Shown here: one piece after another, positions 1 through 9,444 of the stretch
Layout: each line of letters opens with the position of its first letter
How positions within the stretch are numbered: position 1 is the stretch's first letter
Assembly: GCA_943324745.2 (NCBI GenBank)
Contig: CALPMT020000036.1
Span: 1 to 32,969, forward strand
Reading direction: 5' to 3'
Length of the DNA: 32,969 nt
From: Chitinophaga pinensis
GTDB taxonomy: Bacteria; Bacteroidota; Bacteroidia; Flavobacteriales_D; Crocinitomicaceae
The notes under the pieces: generated by a model
Databases searched by the model: none
Told to the model about the DNA's origin: nothing
Seen by the model: only the letters and a program-made list of their open reading frames with translations
Program-made: the position numbers and the translations under genes

Positions 1-150
1 CGTTTTCGAGAACGCAGAGTTTTTTTTACTTCGTCAAAAATTTGGTTTCAAATCTAACGTAGTTAGATTAAATCTCTGCGACCTCAAAAATTCCGTCAAC
101 CACTTCACTTTTCTCTTGTTCCTCTGCGCTAAAGGAAAAAACTTCGTGTC
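1..150 (-). repeat. Dispersed intergenic repeat, copy 1 (CGCAGAG family)
   Basis: This noncoding stretch carries CGCAGAG at 13-19, a small palindrome AATCTAACGTAGTTAGATT at 51-69, CTCTGCGACCTC at 74-85 and CTCTGCGCT at 122-130. Read on the minus strand, the blocks occur in the same order as in 16944-17123: AGCGCAGAG, then GAGGTCGCAGAG, then a short AAATCTAA/TTAGATTT stem, then TTTGAC-AAGT. The two copies are therefore related and in opposite orientation. It may continue left of the window. No ORF is supported, and whether it is mobile is unknown. Confidence 0.6.
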
Positions 151-181
151 CTTATTATCTCTCAGAGTATTGTGTTAAAAC

Positions 182-212
182 AAAAAAAAAGCCACCTGAG
201 ACAGATGGCTTT
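182..212 (-). terminator. Rho-independent terminator of the pssA-purS operon
   Basis: On the minus strand an 11-bp stem (AAAGCCATCTG / CAGGTGGCTTT, one G-U pair) with the 3-nt loop TCT is followed directly by a run of T. It lies 20 nt beyond the purS stop codon, as expected for the end of this leftward operon. Confidence 0.85.
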
Positions 213-232
213 CAATATACTTTAAAGAAATC

Positions 233-484
233 TTACGCTTCCACCAATTCAAAGATATAACTCTCCATAATTTGATTCGAAAGTAATTTTTTACAAGCCG
301 TATCTACTTTTGCAGATGCCTCATCTTTAGAAGCAGCGTCTACAAACAAACGAATATGTCTACCAATACGAACACCATCAATTTCAGGTAATCCAATGTT
401 TTTCATACTGCTTGATACAGCTTTTCCTTGTGGGTCTAATAACGCGTCTAATGGCATTACATCGATTTCAGCTTTAAACTTCAT
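233..484 (-). CDS. purS: Phosphoribosylformylglycinamidine synthase subunit PurS
   Basis: Small 83-residue cytoplasmic subunit of the three-part FGAM synthase (PurS with PurQ and small PurL), which makes formylglycinamidine ribonucleotide from FGAR, glutamine and ATP in de novo purine synthesis. Length and pattern match the family: an N-terminal strand with MPLDALLDPQGKAV, then a GLPEIDGVRIGRHI segment, then a C-terminal helix and the strand ending SYIFELVEA. Its ATG overlaps the last 11 bases of pssA, so the two are probably translated together, with a terminator following. Its presence implies that the genome uses the split enzyme rather than the long single-chain PurL; purQ and purL are not in this window. 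Confidence 0.92.
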   Translation of the reverse strand: MKFKAEIDVMPLDALLDPQGKAVSSSMKNIGLPEIDGVRIGRHIRLFVDAASKDEASAKVDTACKKLLSNQIMESYIFELVEA

Positions 485-1304
485 ATTGTTTGTTTTTAAT
501 GAATAAATTTTCGACTACAGATAAAATAATATACAAAAGTATAATAATTGGAATGGACCACACCAATATTGTTGGAATTAATATTCCACAAGTTATTAAG
601 AATAAAAAACGAAGTTCATTCCCTTTCCATTTGAAATGCTTGAATTTAAAGGAAAAGAAAGGGATTTCAGAGACTAATAACAAAGACATTAAAATGATTA
701 ACGGGACTAAAATGGATGGGGTAACTATCGTTCTAACTAATTCCCCAGCGAAAGAATGGTCTCCTTGGTAGTAAAAACACAACAATGGAAAGGATGTGAA
801 GAATATGGTATTCGCTGGAGTATTTAAACCGATGAAAGAATCGCTTTGACGTGTGTCAATGTTGAATTTTGCTAATCGGAAAATTGAAAAGAAAGGGATG
901 ATTAATGCGAGGAATGGTAAAAAAGAGAATGATTTTCCGGTCATAATATTTTCAATCCATAAAGCAAAAGAAATATGAACACTCCAATCTAAAGGAGTTC
1001 CATTTCCAGTATTTATAGTTGGATTTAATACACTTGCTAACAACACCATCATCATCACTCCTGGAGCAACACCAAACGTTATCATATCCGCTAAGGAATC
1101 CATTTGTTTCCCTAATTCTCCTTGTTGGTTTAACTTACGTGCCAAAAATCCATCGAAAAAATCCAAGATAGCGCCTAAATAAATCGCAAAAGGAGCCAAA
1201 TCGATTCTTCCGGAAACAGAAAGTAAGATTGCTAGGATCCCACACAACATATTTGAAGCGGTAAATAGGTTTGGGATATTAAACATGGATAGGGTGCTTT
1301 TCAT
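474..1304 (-). CDS. pssA: CDP-diacylglycerol--serine O-phosphatidyltransferase
   Basis: Integral membrane CDP-alcohol phosphatidyltransferase of 276 residues. It contains the complete family motif: D48, D51-G52, A55-R56, G65, D69 and D73, with the exact spacing D-x2-DG-x2-AR-x8-G-x3-D-x3-D. Hydrophobic helices run through most of the chain, and the start (MFNIPNLFTASNM...) resembles PssA. The likely reaction is CDP-diacylglycerol plus serine to phosphatidylserine, the precursor of phosphatidylethanolamine. Phosphatidylglycerophosphate synthase shares the motif, but the N-terminus and length fit PssA better. It is the first gene of a two-gene operon with purS and is divergent from porV across about 120 bp. 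Confidence 0.88.
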   Translation of the reverse strand: MKSTLSMFNIPNLFTASNMLCGILAILLSVSGRIDLAPFAIYLGAILDFFDGFLARKLNQQGELGKQMDSLADMITFGVAPGVMMMVLLASVLNPTINTGNGTPLDWSVHISFALWIENIMTGKSFSFLPFLALIIPFFSIFRLAKFNIDTRQSDSFIGLNTPANTIFFTSFPLLCFYYQGDHSFAGELVRTIVTPSILVPLIILMSLLLVSEIPFFSFKFKHFKWKGNELRFLFLITCGILIPTILVWSIPIIILLYIILSVVENLFIKNKQYEV

Positions 1305-1424
1305 CTATTTTGTAGTCTTTATCAACGTATCTTTTCTTACTTTTATATTTTAAATAGCAAGTTGGAATACAAAGAACACAATTTTTTTAAAAAATACGTG
1401 TTAGTTGAAGTACAAATTTTACAT

Positions 1425-2534
1425 ATGAAGTTTCATTTTTCGCTTATATTACTTTTTTTAGTAGGTGTTTATAGTTCTGTTACCGCACAACAAACCACTA
1501 CAACAGCTCCGAAATATTCCAATGAATTCTTACAAATTGGAGTTGGTGCGGATGCATTAGGACAATCCAATTCAGTGGTTGCAAGTACAGAAGGTTCGAA
1601 TGCAATTTATTGGAACCCTGCAGGAATTGCCTTGTCTAAAAAATGGTTAGAAGTAGGAGGGATGCACTCCGAATATTTTGCAGGTATCGCTAAATATGAT
1701 TTCATTTCTTTGGCGCATGCCATCGATGCTAAGAGTGGTATTGGGTTTTCTATGATTCGTTTTGCTGTAGACGATATTCCAAATACAACTCAGCTCATTG
1801 ATAATGGCGGAAACGTAAATTATGATAGAATTTCATTGTTCTCCGCAGCAGATTACGCTTTTTCACTGGCTTATGCACGAAAATTGAAAGTGGAAGGGTT
1901 ACGTTTTGGAGGAAGTATGAAATTAATACACCGAACGGTTGGTAATTTTGCTCACTCATGGGGATTTGGTTTAGATGCAGGTTTACAATACGATGCAAAG
2001 AAATATTGGAAATTTGGCGTCATGGCACGTGATATTACTTCAACATTCAATGCATGGGTATTTACGCTGGATGAACAAACGAAAAAGGTATTCTCCCTGA
2101 CCGGAAATACGATTCCTACTAATGGAATGGAATATACCTTGCCACGTTTTATTTTTGGTACACAAGGGAAATTTCCGGTGAGCTCTAAAGGGGATTACGT
2201 AGCAGGAGAAATTGATTTAGATATGACAACCGATGGACGAAGAAATGTATTGATTTCTGGTGCTCCTTTTAGTATTGACCCACATGTTGGTATTGAAGTT
2301 GGTATCCGTAAATTCTTTGTGTTTCGCTGTGGGTTAGGTAATCTGCAATATGTAACCGATTTTAATAAAAAGAAAAATCTAACCTTTCAACCTAACATAG
2401 GTGTAGGCGTGCAGTTTGAATACGTAGTATTGAATTATGCATTTACCGATATTGGGGATAAATCTACAGCTCTTTATTCAAATGTATTTTCTGTGAAATT
2501 ATTGTTGGACAAACCTTCTAACGCAGTAAAATAA
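1425..2534 (+). CDS. porV: Type IX secretion system outer-membrane shuttle protein PorV (LptO)
   Basis: Outer-membrane beta-barrel of the FadL-like class that in T9SS binds the C-terminal signal of cargo proteins and delivers them to the PorU sortase. The ATG at 1425 is preferred over an upstream in-frame TTG at 1362 because it begins a clear signal peptide (MKFHFSLILLFLVGVYSSVTAQ), giving 369 residues. After cleavage comes the typical PorV start: a YSNEFLQIGVGADALGQSNS segment, then a SNAIYWNPAGIAL block, followed by alternating amphipathic strands to the C-terminus. The stop codon overlaps the porU start by one base (TAATG), a sign of coupled translation. Identification is strong because of the combined fold, motifs and neighbour. 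Confidence 0.93.
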   Translation: MKFHFSLILLFLVGVYSSVTAQQTTTTAPKYSNEFLQIGVGADALGQSNSVVASTEGSNAIYWNPAGIALSKKWLEVGGMHSEYFAGIAKYDFISLAHAIDAKSGIGFSMIRFAVDDIPNTTQLIDNGGNVNYDRISLFSAADYAFSLAYARKLKVEGLRFGGSMKLIHRTVGNFAHSWGFGLDAGLQYDAKKYWKFGVMARDITSTFNAWVFTLDEQTKKVFSLTGNTIPTNGMEYTLPRFIFGTQGKFPVSSKGDYVAGEIDLDMTTDGRRNVLISGAPFSIDPHVGIEVGIRKFFVFRCGLGNLQYVTDFNKKKNLTFQPNIGVGVQFEYVVLNYAFTDIGDKSTALYSNVFSVKLLLDKPSNAVK

Positions 2535-5500
2535 TGAAGCGTATTGTTGCCTTTCTAATGTTACTTTTAGTTTCGCTTACCAGTTCCGCTCAGAAATATG
2601 GTAATGAATGGATTGATTATACCCAAAAATATTATGCGTTTTATATTTCTTCGGATGGGTTATATAAATTAGATTATACGACTATTAGGTCTAGTGGCAT
2701 TGATGTAAAATCATTTACATCCTCAAACATTCAATTAATGGGTCGGGAACGTGAGATACCTATTCAAGTTGTTGATGGTGGAGATAATAAATTAGATTCT
2801 GGAGATTATATTTTGTTTCATGCTAAACGAAACGATGGTTGGTTAGATTCTTCACTATACCAACAACCTAAAGATATTGGAAATCCTAGTTATAGTTTAG
2901 TTAGTGACGGGTTGTATTACTTTTTTACCTGGAATACTAAAAACAAAAACCTGCGATTTACGAATGAACCCGCTGTGGATTATGTGAATTATGCACCAAC
3001 GAATTATTGGATTTCGAAAAATGTCTATTACGATATAAATTATTACAGCGAATCAATGGATGTCAATAATTTGTCTTCAACTTTTTATCTACCTGGCGAA
3101 GGATTTTGTAGTAATAAAGATGGAGTTGCTTCGAATGTTTCGTTAAATTTAACCTTGTTTGATCCTAACTTATTGTATAGAGGTGTTGATGCTCCAAATG
3201 GTACGATGGACTCGAAAATCACATCACATTCTGCTGCACAGTTCAAACTAAAAGGAAATCATCATTTTCAGTATAAGTGGAAAAATTTAAATAAAATTCT
3301 AGTAGACACCATTTTTGTAGGTCATAAATACATTCACCATGAATTAGTTTTGCCTATACAAGATTTAAAAAATGACAATGTCTTAAATTGGTCAATCCTG
3401 AATGATCAAGGAGCATTAACAGATAATCAAGGGATTAATTGGATCGGTTATACATATCCCAAAAAAACGAATTTAGAAGGAGCTAAATACGGAGATTATT
3501 GGTTAGATAATTCAAAGTCATCGCCTAAAATTAATCTATCGATCACGAACCACAAGTTGACTAAACCAATCATTTTTACGCTTGGAAATCAGCCTGTATG
3601 GGGAAGACCTACCTTAAGTGTTAACGGTGATTATAATGTGTTATTACCTAATACGACGGATGGTAGTCAGCACGAAATTATAATTACGGATGAAAGTTTG
3701 ATACAATCTATTTCGAGTCTTAATGCAGTAAATGGTACTGGTACATTTATCGATTACGATGCGATTAGTAGTGAGCGAGCAATTATTATGATTTATCCTA
3801 ATGTATTAAAAGCAAGTGCAGCTCAATATGCAGCATACCGAACTTCACCGGATGGTGGAAATCATAACGTAGTCTTTGCAAATGCTGAAGAGTTGTACTT
3901 ACAGTTTGGAGGAGGTATTCCAAAACACTTTATTGCTTTTCGTCGCTTTTGCTATAAAATGTATGTTCAGAGTTTGAATAAACCACATGCTTTATTATTA
4001 TTGGGTAAAGGTGTACATAATAAAGGATTAAGAAATCAAAATGTAGGCGCTGTTGGCAATGTTCAAAATAATAGTTCTATTTCTATTTTACCAACATTTG
4101 GCTATCCCTCAACCGATAATGGTTTTACTGCTAAATTAGAGGGGAATATTGCTCCTTTATTTGCTACAGGTCGAATTTCTGTGAATACGGATGGTGAATT
4201 ATTAAATTACCTCTCAAAAATCAAAGAATACGAAAATGAGCAAAATCAATCTTCTATCTATAACTCATCAACAAAAGATTGGCAAAAACATGTCCTGCAT
4301 CTATCTGGTGGAAGCACGACTGAAGAACAATTAAATTTCACCAAATATCTCAAGAATTTAGAGGGAATTATTGAAAAGAATAAGTTTGGCGGGGAGGTGT
4401 TTTCATACACCAAGAAAAGTAGTGCTCCAATAGATCCTGTTAATCTATCAAACATTAATAAACGTATTGAGGATGGATTATCATTAATTACCTTTTTTGG
4501 ACATTCAAGCGCTTCTTCGTTTAATGTTGCTATTCAGGACCCTAGTGATTGGAATAATAAAGGGAAATATCCGGTGGTGATTGCGAATGGGTGTGATGCA
4601 GGTGAATTGTTTATAGCCAATCAAACACTTTCAGAAAATTATGTAAATACCGTTAACAGCGGTGCAGTTGGATTTTTATCACCAGGTATTTTATCCTATG
4701 ATTCATATTTAAATAAATATTCCACCTTGTTGTACACTGAAATTTCAATAAACAGTTATGGTGATTATTTAGGTAAACAAATTAAAAATACGATTGAATC
4801 AATGTGTTTGAATGATCCAAATCGTTTAAATGAAATTACGAGTTATGGATTCATACTCAATGGGGATCCCTTAATACGTGTCAATTATCATAATAAACCC
4901 GAAATCGAAATTACAAATCAAAGCATACACGTTTTACCCAAAGAAGTTTCTTTATCCTTGGATAGCTTGAAAATACAAGTTTCAATCAAAAATTTAGGAC
5001 GGTCATTTTCGGATACAGTGAGTGTTGAATTACATCGAAAAATGCCTAAAAGTAAATTTGACTCGGTATATATTAAGTCTTTGTACGGATTGAGGTACAT
5101 GGATACAGTCACATTCAAGGTTCCATTGCAAGCTGGTTTATCTGCTGGCTTGAATAATTTTGAGGTTTTGGTGGATGTTCCCTCATATGTGCCTGAACAG
5201 TATGACGAGTTTCAAAATAATCAAGCGAAAAGACAAGTTTTATTGCAATTGGATGGAATTACCCCGATTTACCCGTATGAATATGCTGTTGTGCCTAGAG
5301 ATAGTGTTGTTCTAAAAGCAAGTACATCGAATCCTTTAGCTAAAATAAAATCGTATCGTTTTGAAATTGATACGACAGATTCATTTTTAAGTCCATTTTG
5401 TAAATCAGCAGTAGTTACAGGTCTAGGCGGTGTACAACAGGTGTTTCCCACTGAGTGGAAAAGTAAATTTTTGAATCAGCCTGAAAAATTAATTTGTACT

Positions 5501-7663
5501 GATAGTACGGTTTATTTTTGGCGAGTAGCAGTAGATAGTTCTTCGTTAAATTGGAATGAAAGTTCTTTTCAATATATTCCTGGAAAGCATGGTTGGGGGC
5601 AAGCACATTTTTTTCAGGGTAAAGAAAATTCGTTCAGCAGTTTAAATTTTGATAGAAATATACGAGAGCGTGAATTTGATACGCTATTTAAGAAATTAGA
5701 AATTGAAATTTATAATTATCCGACGAACCAAAACATGGTGAACTTATCTCAATATAAAATTAATAATGAGATGCAAGAATATGCAAGTTGTGGTGTTCTT
5801 CCTGCTCTTCATGTTGCAGTGATTGATCCAAAAACTTTTAAGCCTTGGGAGACACATTATCTTACGCAAAATCCTCAAAATTCATTTGGAAATTTGAATG
5901 ATTTAGGGGCTTGCAGACCTCGTATTGAAAGGTATTTCATTTTTAATCAAAATAGCCCTGCACAAATGGCAAGTTTTCAGGACATGGTTCTGAATAAGGT
6001 TCCGAATGGTCACTACTTGATAATATACACGCATAGATATGCAGAATATCAATATTGGAATAGTGTTACACCTTCCATTTTTCAAACATTTAAAGACTTA
6101 GGTTCAGACAGTATAATACCATCTAGACCAAATCATGGGTTTATATTTTTTATTAAAAAAGGGGAAAAATCTTCACTGAAAGAAATTGTTGCAACACAAA
6201 AAGGTGAATTAATGCGTATTGAACAAGATGTTCAGGTATACAATAATACAGGCCAAGAAACAACGCCTATCATTGGTCCTGCGCTTAATTGGGGGGTATT
6301 ATCATGGAAGCAGCAAGCTTTGGAGTCGAACACTAAAGATTCTACATTCCTTGAAATTGAATTGTTAGACAAAAACCTAGCATTATTAAAAGTCATTGAT
6401 ACTTTAATGACGCCACAGGATTCTATTGTGAATTTGAATAATTTAATAAATGCGAATACCTATCCATACATTCGATTGACTACTAAGTATAAAGATTTAG
6501 TAAATTTTGATCCTGCTCAGGTAAAACGATTACATGTATTGTATCAACCAGTTCCCGAAGCCGCAGTTGACGGAAGTAATGGGTTTTTATGGTTACCTAA
6601 AAAAGATACTATCGATGAGGGGATGAGCGTCAAATTTGCCATAGATGTAAGAAATGTAAGTGCCTATCCGATGGACTCGTTATTGGTCAACTATTGGTTA
6701 GAAGATATTAATCAACAGAAAAAAATAATTAGCTATCCGCGTAAAGCACCTTTATTAGCGAATACGGTAATGAGAGATACGGTGACTATTCAAACAAGTG
6801 GACTCGAAGGTGAAAACACGTTGTGGTTAGAAGTAAATCCGTATCTAACTTCAAATCAAACAGATCAGCATGAACAATTTCATTTTAATAATTTATTAGC
6901 AAAGAATTTTTATGTGCTTTCAGATAAAACAAATCCTATTTTGGATGTGACTTTTGACAGTAGACACATTATGAATCAAGATTTAGTCAGGCCGAATGCT
7001 GAAATAGAGATTTCGTTGAAAGATGAAAATGAGTATGCGATCATGAATGCACTTTCAGATACTGCGTTGTTTCAAATTTATGTAACGAATCCACTGGGTG
7101 TTCAAAAACGAATTCCATTTTTTGATAAAAAAGGAAATCAGATTATTCAATTTATTCCAGCTACCCCACAAAACAAACGTTGTAAACTGATTCATACCGG
7201 AAATTTTGCGATAGATGGAAAATACAATCTTTCTGTTCAAGCAGCTGATAGAAAGGGGAATCTGTCAGGTGATTATGCTTATTCTATTGATTTTGAAGTT
7301 ATTAATGAAACTTCAATTTCATACTTAACGAATTATCCAAATCCTTTTAGTTCTAATACACGTTTTGTATACACATTGACTGGAAATTCGGCTCCTGAAA
7401 ACATGATTATACAAATAATGACGATTTCTGGTAAGGTAGTTCGTGAAATTACTGAAGATGAATTAGGACCGTTGCAAGTTGGTCGTAATCAAGTTACCAA
7501 TTATGCTTGGGATGGGAAAGACCAATTTGGGGATCCTCTAGCAAATGGAATTTATTTATACCGTGTTCTTGCGCGAAGTAACGGACAAGAAATTAAACAC
7601 CGTAGTTCAGAAGTCGATTCTCACTTTAAGAATGAATTTGGGAAGATGTATTTGATGAGGTAG
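2534..7663 (+). CDS. porU: Type IX secretion system sortase PorU, C25 (gingipain-like) cysteine peptidase, extended form
   Basis: Exported cysteine peptidase of family C25. In T9SS, PorU removes the C-terminal sorting domain of cargo and joins the cargo to surface lipopolysaccharide. A signal peptide covers residues 1-19 (ends SSAQ). The peptidase region lies at roughly residues 410-780 and carries the gingipain dyad: His657 in FFGHSSASS and Cys687 in VIANGCDAGELF, 30 residues apart. The C-terminus (about 1600-1700) is a FlgD-like Ig fold with YPNPFSS, WDGKDQFGDPLANGIYLYRV. At 1709 residues it is much longer than described PorU proteins (roughly 1150-1300); the excess is mostly a beta-rich region at about 790-1600. 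Coupling to porV makes PorU the best call, although another C25 peptidase is formally possible. Confidence 0.88.
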   Translation: MKRIVAFLMLLLVSLTSSAQKYGNEWIDYTQKYYAFYISSDGLYKLDYTTIRSSGIDVKSFTSSNIQLMGREREIPIQVVDGGDNKLDSGDYILFHAKRNDGWLDSSLYQQPKDIGNPSYSLVSDGLYYFFTWNTKNKNLRFTNEPAVDYVNYAPTNYWISKNVYYDINYYSESMDVNNLSSTFYLPGEGFCSNKDGVASNVSLNLTLFDPNLLYRGVDAPNGTMDSKITSHSAAQFKLKGNHHFQYKWKNLNKILVDTIFVGHKYIHHELVLPIQDLKNDNVLNWSILNDQGALTDNQGINWIGYTYPKKTNLEGAKYGDYWLDNSKSSPKINLSITNHKLTKPIIFTLGNQPVWGRPTLSVNGDYNVLLPNTTDGSQHEIIITDESLIQSISSLNAVNGTGTFIDYDAISSERAIIMIYPNVLKASAAQYAAYRTSPDGGNHNVVFANAEELYLQFGGGIPKHFIAFRRFCYKMYVQSLNKPHALLLLGKGVHNKGLRNQNVGAVGNVQNNSSISILPTFGYPSTDNGFTAKLEGNIAPLFATGRISVNTDGELLNYLSKIKEYENEQNQSSIYNSSTKDWQKHVLHLSGGSTTEEQLNFTKYLKNLEGIIEKNKFGGEVFSYTKKSSAPIDPVNLSNINKRIEDGLSLITFFGHSSASSFNVAIQDPSDWNNKGKYPVVIANGCDAGELFIANQTLSENYVNTVNSGAVGFLSPGILSYDSYLNKYSTLLYTEISINSYGDYLGKQIKNTIESMCLNDPNRLNEITSYGFILNGDPLIRVNYHNKPEIEITNQSIHVLPKEVSLSLDSLKIQVSIKNLGRSFSDTVSVELHRKMPKSKFDSVYIKSLYGLRYMDTVTFKVPLQAGLSAGLNNFEVLVDVPSYVPEQYDEFQNNQAKRQVLLQLDGITPIYPYEYAVVPRDSVVLKASTSNPLAKIKSYRFEIDTTDSFLSPFCKSAVVTGLGGVQQVFPTEWKSKFLNQPEKLICTDSTVYFWRVAVDSSSLNWNESSFQYIPGKHGWGQAHFFQGKENSFSSLNFDRNIREREFDTLFKKLEIEIYNYPTNQNMVNLSQYKINNEMQEYASCGVLPALHVAVIDPKTFKPWETHYLTQNPQNSFGNLNDLGACRPRIERYFIFNQNSPAQMASFQDMVLNKVPNGHYLIIYTHRYAEYQYWNSVTPSIFQTFKDLGSDSIIPSRPNHGFIFFIKKGEKSSLKEIVATQKGELMRIEQDVQVYNNTGQETTPIIGPALNWGVLSWKQQALESNTKDSTFLEIELLDKNLALLKVIDTLMTPQDSIVNLNNLINANTYPYIRLTTKYKDLVNFDPAQVKRLHVLYQPVPEAAVDGSNGFLWLPKKDTIDEGMSVKFAIDVRNVSAYPMDSLLVNYWLEDINQQKKIISYPRKAPLLANTVMRDTVTIQTSGLEGENTLWLEVNPYLTSNQTDQHEQFHFNNLLAKNFYVLSDKTNPILDVTFDSRHIMNQDLVRPNAEIEISLKDENEYAIMNALSDTALFQIYVTNPLGVQKRIPFFDKKGNQIIQFIPATPQNKRCKLIHTGNFAIDGKYNLSVQAADRKGNLSGDYAYSIDFEVINETSISYLTNYPNPFSSNTRFVYTLTGNSAPENMIIQIMTISGKVVREITEDELGPLQVGRNQVTNYAWDGKDQFGDPLANGIYLYRVLARSNGQEIKHRSSEVDSHFKNEFGKMYLMR

Positions 7664-7671
7664 GAGAGAGG

Positions 7672-7699
7672 GGTTATGGATTATGGGTTATGGATTATG
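7672..7699. repeat. Four tandem 7-bp units (GGTTATG/GATTATG)
   Basis: Directly after the porU stop, GGTTATG, GATTATG, GGTTATG and GATTATG follow one another without spacers, an exact 7-bp period (also readable as two perfect 14-mers). A second heptamer array with different units occurs at 17876-17899. Confidence 0.8.
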
Positions 7700-7701
7700 A
7701 T

Positions 7702-7827
7702 TGTCACCTCCCTTTATCCCTCCTCAATGAGGGAAATCTAAGGATCATTTTATTAAAAATGTTTTGCTTTAAAATTCCAGGTGAACATAAATCTTTCCTC
7801 CTTGAGGAGGGACCGAGGGAGGTGACA
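7702..7827. repeat. MITE-like imperfect inverted repeat
   Basis: Two arms of about 34 bp (7702-7736 and 7794-7827) are near reverse complements. Both contain TGTCACCTCCCT and CCCTCCTCAA read towards the centre and are separated by 57 bp of AT-rich sequence. No ORF is present. It sits between the ends of the convergent genes porU and the phosphatase, so it could also act as a bidirectional terminator. The structure is that of a non-autonomous mobile or REP-like element; no target-site duplication could be established. Confidence 0.65.
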
Positions 7828-7870
7828 CAACCGTTCTTAATTACTTAATTTATCTCAATGGTAAAAAAAA

Positions 7871-9103
7871 CTAAAAAAACCGACAACTAAAAATCGCTGT
7901 ATCATCCACATAATTCCTGGAAGCTCTCCATTCATCTAACTTCGAGAAGATGATATTATTCATATCCTCCATTTTTAACGGATAATAATTATGCACCAAC
8001 TTTATCAAACGTTCTAATTCAAAGAATTCGTTTTTCTCATTTTCCAATTCGATGATTCCATCGGTATACATTACCAAGGTTGAATTAGGTTCCAGATATA
8101 AACTTCCGATCTTTAAAAACGGGAGGTCTTCCATCATTCCAAGGCCAATGGTTCCTTTGTCTAATAGTTCATAGGTTTTACCGTTGGTAATAATTGGATG
8201 ATTGTGTCCTGCGTTGATATAGGTTAACTTCCGTGTTTCGATGTTGTATTTAGCAATGAAAAATGTAATGAATTTTTCGCCTTTCGCGTTCTTCATGACC
8301 TTTTTATTTAACTCTTCAATCAGGAAATCTAACTCAAATTGTTGGTAGCTATAAAGAGCTCTAAGCGTTGCTTGAAAATTAGCCATCAACATTGCTGCAC
8401 TTATTCCTTTACCTGAAACATCACCTATACAAATGATGTATTCGTCCTCGGAAAGTTGTATGAAGTCATAATAATCTCCACCAACTTGGTGTCTTGAAGT
8501 GTATTTGGCGTGAACGTCTAACTTACGGTTGGAAGGTAAATCAGAAGGGAATAACATTTTTTGCATTTCAGATGCAACTTCCAATTCTTTTTTTAGTCTT
8601 GCTTGTTTAATACTTACATGCATCATACGTTGGTTTTCAATCGCTACGACTATGATGTTAGCAAGTGTCTGTATAAACCGCATATTATTAATCGTTTCCG
8701 CAGATGGTCTGTTTTTTATTGAATCACCAGAAACTAATAAGTAAGCAAGGGGTGCTTTTTGATGAAATACAGGAACAATACTGTCAAATTGTGAGATAAT
8801 TTCAGAAGGTGATGATTCAATACTTGTGATTTCTTTAAATCGGGCTAAGTTTTCAATGACATCCGCTTCTTTAAAAGCTCCTTTAACACCTGATTTCAAA
8901 AGTGTTTGCCATGAATCTTGCTTGTGAAATAATATAAATTTTGAAAATCCAAGTTGCTCTTTTAGAATAAAACCTAAAATTCTTGTGAGCGTATCTACGG
9001 ATTGTTTTGTGTTGATTGCATTCGTAATTTCCAATAAAGAAGTTAACTTAAACTCTTGAAATTCGATTTGATTTTCTAAAGATTGAACTAACTTTTCGTG
9101 CAT
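7871..9103 (-). CDS. GAF-SpoIIE (RsbU-type) PP2C serine/threonine phosphatase
   Basis: Cytoplasmic 410-residue regulatory phosphatase. Residues about 15-160 form a GAF-like sensor, followed by a linker helix at about 165-185 (ARLKKELEVASEMQKMLFP), the usual coupling segment before a SpoIIE domain. The catalytic domain (about 190-408) retains the metal-binding acids: D210 in GGDYYDF, D228 in IGDVSGKG, D348 in YTDG and D400-D401 in DDTAIF. Family members dephosphorylate anti-sigma-factor antagonists in partner-switching pathways. No anti-sigma kinase or STAS-domain partner is encoded nearby, so its target is unknown. No transmembrane segment is seen. Confidence 0.88.
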   Translation of the reverse strand: MHEKLVQSLENQIEFQEFKLTSLLEITNAINTKQSVDTLTRILGFILKEQLGFSKFILFHKQDSWQTLLKSGVKGAFKEADVIENLARFKEITSIESSPSEIISQFDSIVPVFHQKAPLAYLLVSGDSIKNRPSAETINNMRFIQTLANIIVVAIENQRMMHVSIKQARLKKELEVASEMQKMLFPSDLPSNRKLDVHAKYTSRHQVGGDYYDFIQLSEDEYIICIGDVSGKGISAAMLMANFQATLRALYSYQQFELDFLIEELNKKVMKNAKGEKFITFFIAKYNIETRKLTYINAGHNHPIITNGKTYELLDKGTIGLGMMEDLPFLKIGSLYLEPNSTLVMYTDGIIELENEKNEFFELERLIKLVHNYYPLKMEDMNNIIFSKLDEWRASRNYVDDTAIFSCRFF

Positions 9104-9444
9104 AAATTCGGGTACTTTGAATTGTAAAATTAGTGCTTAGCTTCCTTGGTATTTTTATGGAGTAGGATACTTATGAATGTAGCTATGTTAATTCGGTTAA
9201 GAATCAATATCATTTTACAGTTTCTTAGGTCTATTTACTGAACATTTTGGGAAAACTGACTGTTTTTAAGTTTCTTTGTTCAGAAATGATCATTATTCAT
9301 TCGTTTGTTAGCTAAATTAATCATCATTTATGAGTAGTTTTTTGCGTATTTCTGAGAATTAGAAGAGCGTTATACCTTAGCGATATTACCTTTTCTGTTT
9401 CTGATAGTTTTAGTAGTTTTTTTTAACTTAAAATATTATTTTTT
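9104..9444. other. Divergent intergenic region
   Basis: This 341-bp AT-rich gap separates the start codons of the leftward phosphatase and the rightward cupin gene, so it should hold both promoters. I found no perfect TAnnTTTG element; TACCTTAG at 9373-9380 is the closest match on the plus strand, without a correctly spaced TTG. No ORF, RNA gene or strong hairpin is visible. Confidence 0.5.

Noticed and set aside
490-771. 93-residue plus-strand frame opposite pssA
   Set aside because: It lies entirely antisense to a motif-complete pssA and has no recognisable protein features.
1362-1424. N-terminal extension of PorV from a TTG codon
   Set aside because: The ATG at 1425 starts directly at a normal signal peptide, while the extension would bury it behind 21 charged and polar residues.
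4258-7240. Several 60-66-residue minus-strand frames inside porU
   Set aside because: All are short antisense frames within a single continuous, domain-supported coding region.
9373-9380. TACCTTAG as promoter of the cupin gene
   Set aside because: It deviates from TAnnTTTG and the nearest TTG (9342-9344) is 28 nt upstream, too far for a normal -33 element.
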